DNA of 64,000 nucleotides from JBCBTD01 sp039818825 (GCA_039818825.1 JBCBTD010000019.1:3445-67444), one strand, 5' to 3'; positions 28,074-38,372 are shown, numbered from the stretch's first letter. Program-made: numbers and translations. Notes: generated by a model from the sequence alone, not told the origin.

Positions 28074-29102
28074 ATGGGCCGTCGAACCATCATTCTGCTT
28101 GCCGTCGGCGCTGGTCTTCTGCTGACGCTCGTTTCGTCGGCTTACGTCGTACGTGAGGCCGAGCAAGCGATCGTCCTGCGTTTCGGCGCGGTCCAGCGCA
28201 CGGTCCAAGAGGCGGGCCTGCACTTCCGCCTACCGTTCATCGACCAAGTCATCTACCTCGACCGCCGCGTGCTGGCGGTCGATGTGCAGCCGCAGGAGCT
28301 CATCCTGGGCGATAGGCGTCGATTGGTCGTCGACAGCTACGCGCGCTATCGAATCGTCGATCCGGCGCTGTTCTACCAGCGGGTGCGAACCGAGGCCGGG
28401 CTGCAGGCTCAGATCCAGCCGATCTTGAACTCTTCGATGCGTAACGTACTCGGCGAGGTGCCGCTGTTCACGGTTCTCTCGGCGGATCGTGACGACCTCA
28501 TGGGGCGGATCGAAGAGCGGGCGAACGTGGCACTCGGGCAGTACGGCATCGACGTGGTCGACATCCGGATCAAGCGTGCAGACCTGCCGGCGGAGAACAG
28601 TCAGGCCATCTATCGGCGGATGCAGACCGAACGCGAGCAGGAGGCACGCGAGCTGCGCGCTCAAGGTGCCGAGTTGGCGCAGCGTATTCGTGCCCGAGCG
28701 GAGCGCGAGCGGACGGTCCTCATCGCCGAGGCGCAGCGTGACTCTCAGATCCTGCGCGGCGAGGGCGACGGCACGGCGGTGCGGATCTTCGCCGAAGCGT
28801 TCACGCAGGATGCGTCGTTCTTCCGCTTCTACCGTTCGATGCAGGCCTATCGCGAAGCGCTGGGCGCCGACACGACCCAATTCGTGATGTCGCCTGAGAG
28901 CGACTTCTTCCGGTACTTCGGGGACGGCTCGATTGCCGAGATGATTGCCGCGGCCCCACCTCTGCCCGAGCCTGGGGTCGACGAGCAGGCCAGTCCAGAG
29001 GCAGCCCTCGATCCGACGACGACACCCGGTGACGACGACAGCGAAACGACCGATGCCGGGGCGTTGGAAGCTGCCGGCGAACCGGCCGGTGTGCTACGTT
29101 GA
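28074..29102 (+). CDS. hflC: FtsH protease regulator subunit HflC
   Basis: 342 residues. The N-terminal membrane anchor (residues 5-25) is followed by an SPFH domain (VVREAEQAIVLRFGAVQR) and a helical segment with GVDVVDIRIKRADLP-type motifs. The C-terminal 50 residues are acidic, Pro/Ala-rich and not conserved. ATG 28074 is preferred to GTG 28068 because GGGAG is correctly spaced only for the ATG. Confidence 0.95.
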   Translation: MGRRTIILLAVGAGLLLTLVSSAYVVREAEQAIVLRFGAVQRTVQEAGLHFRLPFIDQVIYLDRRVLAVDVQPQELILGDRRRLVVDSYARYRIVDPALFYQRVRTEAGLQAQIQPILNSSMRNVLGEVPLFTVLSADRDDLMGRIEERANVALGQYGIDVVDIRIKRADLPAENSQAIYRRMQTEREQEARELRAQGAELAQRIRARAERERTVLIAEAQRDSQILRGEGDGTAVRIFAEAFTQDASFFRFYRSMQAYREALGADTTQFVMSPESDFFRYFGDGSIAEMIAAAPPLPEPGVDEQASPEAALDPTTTPGDDDSETTDAGALEAAGEPAGVLR

Positions 29103-29137
29103 TGGCGTGACGACGCCGCCCGGCGCGAGTACCAACG

Positions 29138-29323
29138 TTGCATGATCTTTGGATTGCGCTGGCGTTGGTCGTGGTGATCGAGGGCTTCCTTTGGGCAGCC
29201 TTCCCCCACACCATGAAGGATGCCGCTCGTCGCCTATTGGACCTTCCGACAGGATGGGTTCGAGGCGGCGGTGTGGTGGCCATGGCCATCGGCGTCGCCT
29301 GCGTTTGGATCGTGCGCGGCTGA
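29138..29323 (+). CDS. DUF2065 family small membrane protein
   Basis: 61 residues with two membrane helices (about 4-22 and 44-59). The motif VVVIEGFLWAAFP matches the DUF2065 family, which regularly sits between hflC and degP or near hflKC in proteobacteria and is of unknown role. TTG 29138 is the most likely start, since MHDLW aligns with the usual M-x-D-L beginning. It follows hflC by 35 bases. Confidence 0.85.
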   Translation: MHDLWIALALVVVIEGFLWAAFPHTMKDAARRLLDLPTGWVRGGGVVAMAIGVACVWIVRG

Positions 29324-29386
29324 TCGCCACTGCGGCAAGCCTGGACCGGCGGCAGAGGCCGGCTCGAACATGAGGAAGCGTGCTCG

Positions 29387-30892
29387 ATGGCACTGACTAG
29401 ACCGATCTCCACCGCACGCGGCTTGGTGGCCGGAGCCGTGTGGCTCGGTCTCGTGGTGGGGATGATCGCGGCGCCGCCGCCGGTGGCGGCGCAGACCATT
29501 CCTGCGGAAGGTTTCGCAGACTTGGTGGAGCGGGTGGCACCTGCGGTGGTGAACATCTCCACCACGCGACGCGTCGATGGCGTCGAGGGGCCGCAGTTCC
29601 CGGTTCCTCAGTTTCCGCCCGGCTCGCCGTTCGAGGACTTCTTCCGCGACTTTTTCGGCCAGAACCCGGACGGTGGTCCGTCCGATCGACCGACGCCGCG
29701 GGAGTCGTTCTCCTTGGGCTCGGGCTTCGTCGTCGATCCTTCGGGCTACGTCGTGACCAACAATCACGTCATCGCCGAAGCCGACGAGATCCGGGTGATC
29801 TTCAGCGACAACTCGGAGTTTCCAGCGACACTCGTCGGCCGCGATCCGAAGACCGATTTGGCCGTGCTGAAGATCGAGGCCGACGAGCCGTTCCCAGCGC
29901 TCGAATGGGCCGACAGCGACGAAATCCGTGTCGGTCAGTTGATGATCGCCATCGGCAATCCGTTCGGCCTCGGCTCGACGGTGACGTCAGGCATCGTTTC
30001 CGCCCGTGGTCGGGACATCCGGGCCGGCCCTTACGACGACTTCATCCAGGTCGACGCTGCTATCAACCGCGGCAATTCCGGTGGCCCCAGCTTCACCATC
30101 GACGGTCGTGTGTTCGGCGTGAACACGGCGATCTTTTCGCCGTCCGGCGGCAATGTCGGGATCGGCTTCGCCATTCCGTCCAACCTTGCGCGGCCGGTGA
30201 TCGACTCGTTGATCGCCGATGGGCGGGTGGTTCGCGGCTGGCTCGGCGTTCGCATCCAGAGCGTGACGCCGGAGATCGCCGAGAGCCTGGGCCTGCCTGA
30301 CGACGACGGAGCACTCGTGGCGAGCGTCACGCCCGGCGGACCGGCCGCCGACGCCGGCATCGAAGCCGGCGACGTGATCGTCGAGTTCGACGGCAAGCGT
30401 ATCGAGCGGATGCGCGGGTTACCGCGAATCGTCGCCGAAACGCCGGTCGGCAAAGCGGTCGATGTAGAGATCTTCCGCCGTGGGGAGTCCGCGACCATCC
30501 AGGCGACGCTCGGTGAGCTGCCCAGCGACGAGGAGTTGGCGCAGCTGGGGGACACCCGCGGCGGTGAACAGGCGCCGACGGTCGATCGAGCCGAGCTGAC
30601 GTCATTGGGCCTGACGGTGGCGGCGCTAACGCCTGAGCTGCGTGAGAACTTCCAGCTGCCACCAGAGGCAGGAGGTGTGGTGATCGTCGAGGTGACCGGC
30701 GGATCTCCCGCTGCAGAGGAGAACCTCCGTCCCGGCGATCTGATCCTCGAGGTCGGGCAGGAAACCGTGAGCTCGCCGCCGGAACTCACCGCCAAGGTGT
30801 CCGAAGCCCAGGGCAGTGGCAAACGTTCGGTGTTGCTCCTCGTCGACCGCCAGGGCGACCTGCGGTTCGTGGCTCTCAGGTTCACGTCCTGA
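29387..30892 (+). CDS. degP: DegP/HtrA family periplasmic serine protease with two PDZ domains
   Basis: 501 residues. A signal peptide (hydrophobic core about 11-30, cleavage after VAAQ) is followed by a trypsin-like domain with triad His127 (TNNHV), Asp157 (KTDLAV) and Ser231 (GNSGG). Two PDZ domains cover about 275-365 and 395-495. The acidic/Pro-rich loop at 65-105 is the regulatory LA loop. The residue after GNSGGP is Ser instead of the usual Leu or Ala, a mild variant. Placement after hflKC is typical and suggests shared membrane-protein quality control. Confidence 0.95.
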   Translation: MALTRPISTARGLVAGAVWLGLVVGMIAAPPPVAAQTIPAEGFADLVERVAPAVVNISTTRRVDGVEGPQFPVPQFPPGSPFEDFFRDFFGQNPDGGPSDRPTPRESFSLGSGFVVDPSGYVVTNNHVIAEADEIRVIFSDNSEFPATLVGRDPKTDLAVLKIEADEPFPALEWADSDEIRVGQLMIAIGNPFGLGSTVTSGIVSARGRDIRAGPYDDFIQVDAAINRGNSGGPSFTIDGRVFGVNTAIFSPSGGNVGIGFAIPSNLARPVIDSLIADGRVVRGWLGVRIQSVTPEIAESLGLPDDDGALVASVTPGGPAADAGIEAGDVIVEFDGKRIERMRGLPRIVAETPVGKAVDVEIFRRGESATIQATLGELPSDEELAQLGDTRGGEQAPTVDRAELTSLGLTVAALTPELRENFQLPPEAGGVVIVEVTGGSPAAEENLRPGDLILEVGQETVSSPPELTAKVSEAQGSGKRSVLLLVDRQGDLRFVALRFTS

Positions 30893-30903
30893 CTGTCGAC
30901 GCG

Positions 30904-31791
30904 TCAGTTCTCCACGAACTGTTCCCGCCGATAGCCTTGGAGGAACAGCACACCGGTCAGATCGGCGACGTCCAGCCGGTGTGGCACGGCAGCGCGTACG
31001 GTTTGATGCGCGCGAAAAGCGACGCCGAGCCCGGCGGCCTGGAGCATCGGGATGTCGTTGGCGCCATCGCCCACAGCCAGCACGTCGTCGTCGCCAAGGC
31101 CGTGCGCTGTGCGGAGTTCGGCGAGGGTCGCGACTTTGGCGTCCTGACCGAGCAGCGGTGGCACGACTTTCCCGGTCAGCTTGCCGTCTCGAAGCTCCAG
31201 GACGTTCGCTCGGTCGATGTCGAAGCCGACGCGCTCGCGGACGCGTCGCGTGAAATAGGTGAACCCGCCGGAGACGAGGGCGCTCGCGGCCCCGTTGGCG
31301 CGCATCGTCCGCACCAACGTCGTGGCCCCCGGTGTGAGCGGCGTTCGCCCTTCGGCGATCTCCGAGAGCGTCGTCTCGGGCAGGCCGGCGAGGAGTTCCA
31401 CTCGGGACGGCAGCGATTGCTCGAACGGGATTTCGCCATTCATCGTCCGCCGGGTCACCTCGGCGATCTCGGCTTTGAGACCGAGGGCGTCGGCGAGCTC
31501 GTCGATGCACTCCACCTCGATGATCGTGCTATCCATGTCACAGAGGAGCAGCCGTTTCCGCCGGCCCTCGAAGGGGAGCGCGCAGACGTCTACCGGTTCG
31601 GCGTCGAGGGCATCGCGGACGAGGCGTTGGGCGACCGTCGGCTCCAGTTCGACCGGTCCCAGCTCCAGCGCTTCGCCGGCCGACAGCCACTCGATCTCGG
31701 TTTCCGGCAGCGCGCGTCGCGCGCGCTCGACGAGCGTCGCGTCCAAGGGCCGCCGCGCAGGGTCGGCGATCAAGCAAACGACGGTGGCCAT
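30904..31791 (-). CDS. serB: Phosphoserine phosphatase
   Basis: 295 residues, the last step of serine synthesis. The HAD motif I is CDMDSTII (Asp85, Asp87) and motif IV is VGDGANDIPML. The N-terminal approximately 75 residues form an ACT-like domain, as in E. coli SerB. ATG 31791 has AGGAGG about 7 bases upstream on the minus strand. The start codon overlaps the start codon of the divergent miaA gene by 2 bases, so each promoter must lie inside the other gene. Confidence 0.95.
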   Translation of the reverse strand: MATVVCLIADPARRPLDATLVERARRALPETEIEWLSAGEALELGPVELEPTVAQRLVRDALDAEPVDVCALPFEGRRKRLLLCDMDSTIIEVECIDELADALGLKAEIAEVTRRTMNGEIPFEQSLPSRVELLAGLPETTLSEIAEGRTPLTPGATTLVRTMRANGAASALVSGGFTYFTRRVRERVGFDIDRANVLELRDGKLTGKVVPPLLGQDAKVATLAELRTAHGLGDDDVLAVGDGANDIPMLQAAGLGVAFRAHQTVRAAVPHRLDVADLTGVLFLQGYRREQFVEN

Positions 31792-32779
31792 GGGCCCCTC
31801 CTGGCTGCGCGCGCCGACTGACGGCGCGGGCGGGTTCTGCCTCATCGCGGGCACGACCGCGAGTGGCAAGTCGACCCTGGCGCTGGCCCTTGCCGAGCGA
31901 GCGGGCGGCGTGATCGTCAACGCCGACAGCGTGCAGCTGTACCGCAGTCTGCCGACGCTGACGGCGCGACCGACGCCGACCGATCTCGCCCGGGCCGAGC
32001 ACCTGCTCTACGGCATACTCGACGACGACGAGCGCGGTTCGGTGGCGCAATGGCTGAAGCTGGCCGTTGCAGCGATCTGGGCGGTACAGCCGCGGTTGGC
32101 GATCGTCACCGGCGGCACGGGGTTCTATCTGGAGGCGCTGTTGGCCGGGCTCGCCGACGTTCCGGCAACACCGCCTGAGCTTCGTGCTGCGAGCGGACAG
32201 GCTTTCGCTCGGCTCGGTCACGCCGGATTCGCAGCAGAACTCGGGCGTCTCGATCCTCGACTAGCCAGCCGTGGGCTGCCGAAGGACCCGCAGCGGCTGC
32301 GGCGGGCGTGGGAAGTGTGCACGCTGACCGGTCGCTCGTTGACCGACTGGGAGGGGCAGCGCACCCCGCCGTCGCTGCCGCCTTGGCGCGGTGGCGTGGC
32401 ATTGCTGCCGCCACGCGAGGTTCTTTGGCACCGGATCGACCGTCGAACACGCGCGATGGTCGGGGCGGGCGTGGTCGACGAGATCGCTGCTTGGCGCGCC
32501 GGCCCAGACGCCGGCAGGTCGCCGCTCCGCCATGCGGACGGCGTGGCGGCGTTCGGTGAGCATCTGGACGGCCGGATCACGCTGGACGCGGCGATCGTCG
32601 GGACGAGTGTGAAGGTTCGGCGCTATGCGAAGCGCCAACGCACGTGGCTGCGACACCGTCTTCCGGTCCTCGTTCACACCGCCGAGGTCGGCGAGAGCCT
32701 GCTTGGCACGCTCGGCGACGGTGTGGGTCGTTTCGACGCGGCCAGCTCCGAGGTTGACCCACCGCGGGCCGCCGACTAG
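31790..32779 (+). CDS. miaA: tRNA dimethylallyltransferase
   Basis: 329 residues. It adds the isopentenyl group to A37 of tRNAs reading UNN codons. The P-loop GTTASGKST is at 21-29, followed by NADSVQLYR (family DSxQ motif) and GGTGFYLEALL. ATG 31790 is the only conventional start close to the P-loop apart from GTG 31784. The ribosome site is weak. It overlaps the serB start head-to-head. Confidence 0.94.
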   Translation: MGPSWLRAPTDGAGGFCLIAGTTASGKSTLALALAERAGGVIVNADSVQLYRSLPTLTARPTPTDLARAEHLLYGILDDDERGSVAQWLKLAVAAIWAVQPRLAIVTGGTGFYLEALLAGLADVPATPPELRAASGQAFARLGHAGFAAELGRLDPRLASRGLPKDPQRLRRAWEVCTLTGRSLTDWEGQRTPPSLPPWRGGVALLPPREVLWHRIDRRTRAMVGAGVVDEIAAWRAGPDAGRSPLRHADGVAAFGEHLDGRITLDAAIVGTSVKVRRYAKRQRTWLRHRLPVLVHTAEVGESLLGTLGDGVGRFDAASSEVDPPRAAD

Positions 32780-32886
32780 CGTTCGCTGCCCGGGGTTAGG
32801 GCCGATGTGCGCCGTTTTTTCGTACAGCGCTGCCACGGCCCGATCCGTTACCGCTTCGACCGAGCAGTTCTGGACTGGACACCGCC

Positions 32887-34680
<1,794 letters not shown>

Positions 34681-34720
34681 CGGTCTGCCGCCGGGTACTG
34701 GCCCCAGGAGGGGGCGCGAC

Positions 34721-35251
34721 TTGCTCTACGAACATCGCGAGACGGTCAACGAACTACGCCGCCACACCGTGGCCGTGTTGGTCGACAACGAGCCGGGTGT
34801 GCTCGCCCGGGTGATCGGGCTGTTTTCCGGCCGCGGCTACAACATCGACAGTCTGACGGTGGCGGAGGTCGACCAGGCGGCGCACCTTTCCCGAATCACC
34901 ATCGTGACGACCGGCACCGAACAGATCATCGAGCAGATCAAAGCGCTGTTGGGCAAGCAGGTGCCGGTTCGGCAACTTGCCGACCTGACCGTGGAGGGCG
35001 ACGTGATCGAGCGCGAGTTGGCGCTCGCCAAGGTCACCGGCGACCGCGGCCGACTGATCGATGCACTGCGGGTGGCGGACTTCATGGGCGCGCGGCTGAT
35101 CGATCGGACGATCGACACCCTGACGTTCGAGGTCACGGGATCCAGTGAAGACATCGACAGCTTCTTGACGTTGCTGGAGCCTGTCGAAGTCAGCCGGGCC
35201 GGCGTCGTCGCCATGGCCCGCGGCCCGCGCACGCTGTCCCCTGCCGCCTGA
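34721..35251 (+). CDS. ilvN: Acetolactate synthase small (regulatory) subunit
   Basis: 176 residues, the full-length ilvH/ilvN type. The N-terminal ACT domain (about residues 14-90, VLVDNEPGVLARVIGLFSGR) binds valine for feedback inhibition, and a second ferredoxin-like domain follows. TTG 34721 is the start: AGGAGG lies about 10 bases upstream and no ATG is close. It lies between ilvI and ilvC. Confidence 0.94.
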   Translation: MLYEHRETVNELRRHTVAVLVDNEPGVLARVIGLFSGRGYNIDSLTVAEVDQAAHLSRITIVTTGTEQIIEQIKALLGKQVPVRQLADLTVEGDVIERELALAKVTGDRGRLIDALRVADFMGARLIDRTIDTLTFEVTGSSEDIDSFLTLLEPVEVSRAGVVAMARGPRTLSPAA

Positions 35252-35290
35252 ACCGCTACCGACGCACGCCAAGACGAAGGACAACCAATC

Positions 35291-36310
35291 ATGCGCGTCT
35301 ATTACGAGCCCGATGCTGATCTCAACCTGATCAAGACCAAGAAGGTTGCCGTGGTCGGCTACGGCTCGCAGGGTTTCGGCCACTCGAACAACCTGAAGGA
35401 CTCAGGAGTCGAAGAGGTCGTCGTCGCGCTCAAGGAAGGTTCGCCGTCGCGGGCAAAGGCCGAACGTGCCGGGCTGCGGGTCATGACCGCCGCCGAAGCC
35501 GCGGCTTGGGCCGATGTCGTCATGGTGCTCACGCCGGACGAGCTCCAGGCCGACATTTACGACGCCGACCTCGGCCCGAACATGAAGCCGGGTGCGGCGC
35601 TGATGTTCGCCCATGGTCTCAACATCCACTTCAAGCTGATCGAGCCGCGCGCCGACCTCGATGTCTTGATGATCGCGCCGAAAGGGCCGGGGCATCTGGT
35701 CCGTGCCGAGTACCAGAAGGGTGCGGGCGTGCCGACACTCCTGGCGATCCATCAAGACGCTTCGGGAAGCGCGCACGATATCGGGCTCGCCTACGGGGCG
35801 GCCATCGGTGGCGCCCGTGCCGGGATCATCGAGACCACTTTCAAGGAGGAGGTCGAGACCGATCTTTTCGGCGAGCAGGTGGTGCTCTGCGGCGGTCTCT
35901 GCGCCTTGATCCAGGCCGGCTACGAGACGCTTGTCGAGGCCGGCTATGCGCCCGAGATGGCCTATTTCGAGACGGTTCACGAGGTCAAGCTGATCGTCGA
36001 CCTGATCTACGAAGGCGGCCTCGCCAACATGCGCTACTCGATTTCCAACACCGCGGAGTACGGCGACTACAAGACCGGCCCGCGGATCATCACGCCGGAG
36101 ACCAAGGCGGAGATGAAGCGGGTGCTGGCCGACATCGTCGAAGGTCGGTTCGCTCGCGATTGGGTGTTGGAGAACAAGGCGGCGCAGGCCGAGTTCAAGG
36201 CGACCCGAAGCAAGCACGCGGCGCACGATCTGGAGGTCGTGGGTGCGCGCCTGCGTGGGATGATGCCATGGATCGGCGCAAACAAGCTGGTGGCCGGGAC
36301 CAAGGACTGA
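35291..36310 (+). CDS. ilvC: Ketol-acid reductoisomerase (NADP+), class I
   Basis: 339 residues, short class I form. It converts acetolactate to dihydroxyisovalerate. The Rossmann motif GYGSQG is at 23-28. The knotted C-terminal domain carries the metal ligands in the segments GEQVVLCGG and AYFETVHEVKLIVDLIYEGG. ATG 35291 follows ilvN by 39 bases with AAGGACA upstream. It is the last gene of the ilv run. Confidence 0.96.
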   Translation: MRVYYEPDADLNLIKTKKVAVVGYGSQGFGHSNNLKDSGVEEVVVALKEGSPSRAKAERAGLRVMTAAEAAAWADVVMVLTPDELQADIYDADLGPNMKPGAALMFAHGLNIHFKLIEPRADLDVLMIAPKGPGHLVRAEYQKGAGVPTLLAIHQDASGSAHDIGLAYGAAIGGARAGIIETTFKEEVETDLFGEQVVLCGGLCALIQAGYETLVEAGYAPEMAYFETVHEVKLIVDLIYEGGLANMRYSISNTAEYGDYKTGPRIITPETKAEMKRVLADIVEGRFARDWVLENKAAQAEFKATRSKHAAHDLEVVGARLRGMMPWIGANKLVAGTKD

Positions 36311-36335
36311 TCTTCGCCGCCGGCGACGAACGAAC

Positions 36336-36357
36336 GGGGCGCCGCGCGCGACGCCCC
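36336..36357. terminator. Possible terminator between ilvC and the convergent minus-strand gene
   Basis: GGGGCG and CGCCCC separated by a 10-base CG-rich loop, 25 bases after the ilvC stop. There is no T tract on either strand, so this is a GC hairpin of uncertain strength that could serve both convergent transcripts. Confidence 0.4.
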
Positions 36358-36393
36358 GCGATGTCGATCCGGTCCGACGGTCGACCGATCGGA

Positions 36394-37107
36394 TCAGACA
36401 GTAGCCCGGCGACGCCGGAGCCAGGCCAGGCCCAAAATGCCGGATGCCAACAACGGAAGCGCAGCCGGCACCGGGACCACCTGCGCGTCAGTGAGCTTGA
36501 CTTGGAACGCCGGAGCGCTGCCGCGGCCGCCGACGAGCTGCGCCACGCCCGCCAACACCCAGTCGGCAGTCGGCTCGAAGCCGGCAAACGCGAGATACGC
36601 CGCGGAGCCGGTCGAGCTGAGCGTCCCGTCGCCGAGCGTTTGGCCGTTGAACGTCAACCCCGAGAGACTGGCGGACTGCGTGTCGTCGCGCCCGCGCACG
36701 CGAACGAAGATGCTCGGCGCGTCAGCGATGTCGGCACTGGTCGTCGTCAGCGCCGGCAGGCCGGTGACGTCGAACACGAGCTCGTTGCTGGCGGCCGTGT
36801 AGGATAGCGTCCAGGCGGCACCGGCATTCCAGCCGGTGAACTGTGCGCTACCGCCGCCGGCGTTGATGTTTGCTGTCGTCAGCGTGTTGGGCACGCCTAG
36901 CGCGGCTTCGAAATCGCCGTTCGCTGCCTGGTTGCCGGCACGGCCTTCGGCGACCGCCTTCTCGCACGCTGTGCCGCCACAGCGGGTGGTGAAGACCGTG
37001 TCGTCGATTCCCGTTTCGACGATCACCGCGGCCGAGGCGGGCGTTGGCAGAGACACGTGAAGCGCGGCAGCAACCAGAGCCAACGCTGGCAAGCGCAAAA
37101 CCATCAT
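36394..37107 (-). CDS. PEP/VPLPA-CTERM-like secreted protein
   Basis: 237 residues if started at 37107, which has GAGAGG 7 bases upstream; ATGs at 37104 and 37122 are alternatives. Residues 1-26 are a signal peptide ending in PASA. The body is Gly/Thr/Ala rich with a Cys pair (RCGGTAC), predicted beta-rich. The C-terminus, residues 211-237, is VPVPAALPLLASGILGLAW followed by an Arg cluster, the pattern of exosortase sorting tags. No exosortase gene is in the window. It is adjacent to a second such gene in the same direction. The biological role is unknown. Confidence 0.85.
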   Translation of the reverse strand: MMVLRLPALALVAAALHVSLPTPASAAVIVETGIDDTVFTTRCGGTACEKAVAEGRAGNQAANGDFEAALGVPNTLTTANINAGGGSAQFTGWNAGAAWTLSYTAASNELVFDVTGLPALTTTSADIADAPSIFVRVRGRDDTQSASLSGLTFNGQTLGDGTLSSTGSAAYLAFAGFEPTADWVLAGVAQLVGGRGSAPAFQVKLTDAQVVPVPAALPLLASGILGLAWLRRRRATV

Positions 37108-37168
37108 CTCAAATCCTCTCATTTCGAACTCGACACTTAGTACAACAGCAAAAACACGGAACACTCAA

Positions 37169-37190
37169 CAGATAAAATTCAGTTTATCTG
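37169..37190. repeat. Perfect 8-bp inverted repeat in the AT-rich region upstream of the first CTERM gene
   Basis: CAGATAAA and TTTATCTG separated by ATTCAG. It lies 62 bases before the start at 37107, inside one of the few AT-rich tracts in the window. It could be an operator for a dimeric regulator or a weak hairpin; no known site is recognised. Confidence 0.4.
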
Positions 37191-37248
37191 AAGTTGCAGA
37201 AGTAACGATACCTTCGTCCGGGGCGTGGGCTCGCTTGGCCAGCGAGTC

Positions 37249-37278
37249 GCGGCGGCGCCGGCATGCCAGCGCCGCCGC
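37249..37278 (-). terminator. Strong GC hairpin after the second CTERM gene
   Basis: GCGGCGGCGC and GCGCCGCCGC form a perfect 10-bp stem with a 10-base loop, 10 bases beyond the stop at 37288. A second hairpin, CTCGCT/AGCGAG at 37230-37246, follows immediately. There is no clear T tract. The pair is likely to end transcription between the two CTERM genes. Confidence 0.5.
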
Positions 37279-37287
37279 TCCCATGCG

Positions 37288-37944
37288 TCAGGCGCGCTGG
37301 CGACGGCGCCACGCCAAACCCGCCAGGGCGGTGCCGAGTAGTACGGCGGCACCCGGGATGGGCGTGACGACGAGATCGTCGAACGCGGTCGACGCGTCGG
37401 TCAGGATGGTCAACTGCGTGATGCCCTGCGCGAGCCCGGCGTTGGCGAGCGCTGCGAACGCCACCGTGACTGTCGCCGCGTCGGTTTGGGCGTTGTTCGA
37501 GAACTCGCGGGCAGTACCGTCGACCCGGCCGATCAGGTTCGCGCCGCCGACGGCTCCGTTGTAGAACTCGACGAACTCTCCCCGTTCGAAATCGAAGAGG
37601 GTGATTTCGACCAGATCTGTCGGCTGGGCAAAATCGATCGTCAGCGTACCGCCGTTGGCGTCGTCGTTGGGCGCCCGGCCCGGCCGCGACTGCAGGATCA
37701 GTGCATTGCCCTGGCCGACTGGATATTCGAGATCACCATCGCGGCCGCCGGATCCGTCGGTCGGGTAGACGCGCAACTCGTTCGTCGGCGAGCCGATGGT
37801 GGCGCGACCACCGAGGATCTCGTTGTTCGGTGCGGTGATCGCGGTGCCGGGGTCGAAACCCTCGAACGTCTCGGTGACCAGCGCCTGAGCGGTCATGGGC
37901 ACCATGAAGGCGGCGGCGGCCGCCGCCGTGAGTAGTACGCGCAT
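37288..37944 (-). CDS. PEP/VPLPA-CTERM-like secreted protein
   Basis: 218 residues. Signal peptide at 1-21 (Ala-rich core, cleavage at AQA). The middle is a beta-rich domain with FEGFDPGTAITAP and an acidic LTIDFAQPTDLVEI segment, resembling the small sugar- or matrix-associated domains of other CTERM proteins. The tail, residues 194-218, is TPIPGAAVLLGTALAGLAW plus Arg residues, a sorting-tag pattern. It shares no obvious sequence identity with its neighbour outside the tail. The role is unknown. Confidence 0.85.
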   Translation of the reverse strand: MRVLLTAAAAAAFMVPMTAQALVTETFEGFDPGTAITAPNNEILGGRATIGSPTNELRVYPTDGSGGRDGDLEYPVGQGNALILQSRPGRAPNDDANGGTLTIDFAQPTDLVEITLFDFERGEFVEFYNGAVGGANLIGRVDGTAREFSNNAQTDAATVTVAFAALANAGLAQGITQLTILTDASTAFDDLVVTPIPGAAVLLGTALAGLAWRRRQRA

Positions 37945-38185
37945 GCTTCCTCCAAGATCATTGACTGACGTCGGTTCCGAAAGGCGGTTTGGCGCCTGCC
38001 GGACTCTGCAGATTTCGTTTCTATGAAGTTGACGGAAGCATGTTCGGGAATTCGTGTTGAAAGCATAGCACGGTGTGTGCGCCTTTGCGGGCCGAGCGAA
38101 CCCCGGGAGCGCTTTACACGGGACGCGTGGTGGGGCTTATTGCGCGGAGTCGGGGGCGTTGTCCCCGCCGGAGACGTCAGAGCAC

Positions 38186-38296
38186 ATGATTGCCCGTTGC
38201 CTCCATTACCATCTCGCTCCTGCCGGCCTTGGCGTCGCCGCGGCCGTCCGCTCGCCGCTGCTCTCGTCGGCGACTCTGCGACTTATCATCCCCTGA
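38186..38296 (+). CDS. Candidate leucine-rich leader peptide of leuA
   Basis: 36 codons from ATG 38186 to TGA 38296, preceded by GGAGA. The product is leucine-rich: eight or so leucine codons, concentrated in PLLSSATLRLIIP near the end. The last codons (CTG CGA CTT) and the stop codon lie inside the two stems of the hairpin at 38276-38344. This arrangement resembles transcription- or translation-attenuation leaders of amino-acid operons. It lies 76 bases before leuA. I infer the function; the sequence shows only the reading frame, its composition and the hairpins. Confidence 0.55.
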   Translation: MIARCLHYHLAPAGLGVAAAVRSPLLSSATLRLIIP

Positions 38297-38344
38297 GTGA
38301 CGTGCCCTTCGTGGGCCGCGTCTCAGGGGTGAGCGCCGTCGCAG
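38276..38344 (+). promoter_or_regulatory. Nested hairpin overlapping the leader stop codon, candidate leuA attenuator
   Basis: The outer stem is CTGCGAC (38276-38282) with GTCGCAG (38338-38344). The inner stem is CCCCTGAG (38290-38297) with CTCAGGGG (38322-38329), with a further GCCC/GGGC pairing inside. An alternative pairing, CGGCG(A)CTC with GAGCGCCG, competes with the outer stem. There is no T tract after it, so it may act on leuA translation or with a Rho factor. Confidence 0.5.
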
Positions 38345-38372
38345 TCCGTTCCGACCCACGAGAGATCCGACC

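Noticed and set aside
32799..32820. Possible terminator after miaA ending in six T residues
   Set aside because: The stem before the T run is only about 3 bp with an 8-base loop, too weak to call.
32780..32886. Leader peptide ahead of ilvI like that of leuA
   Set aside because: No short frame with clustered Leu, Val or Ile codons and no stable competing hairpins were found in this gap.
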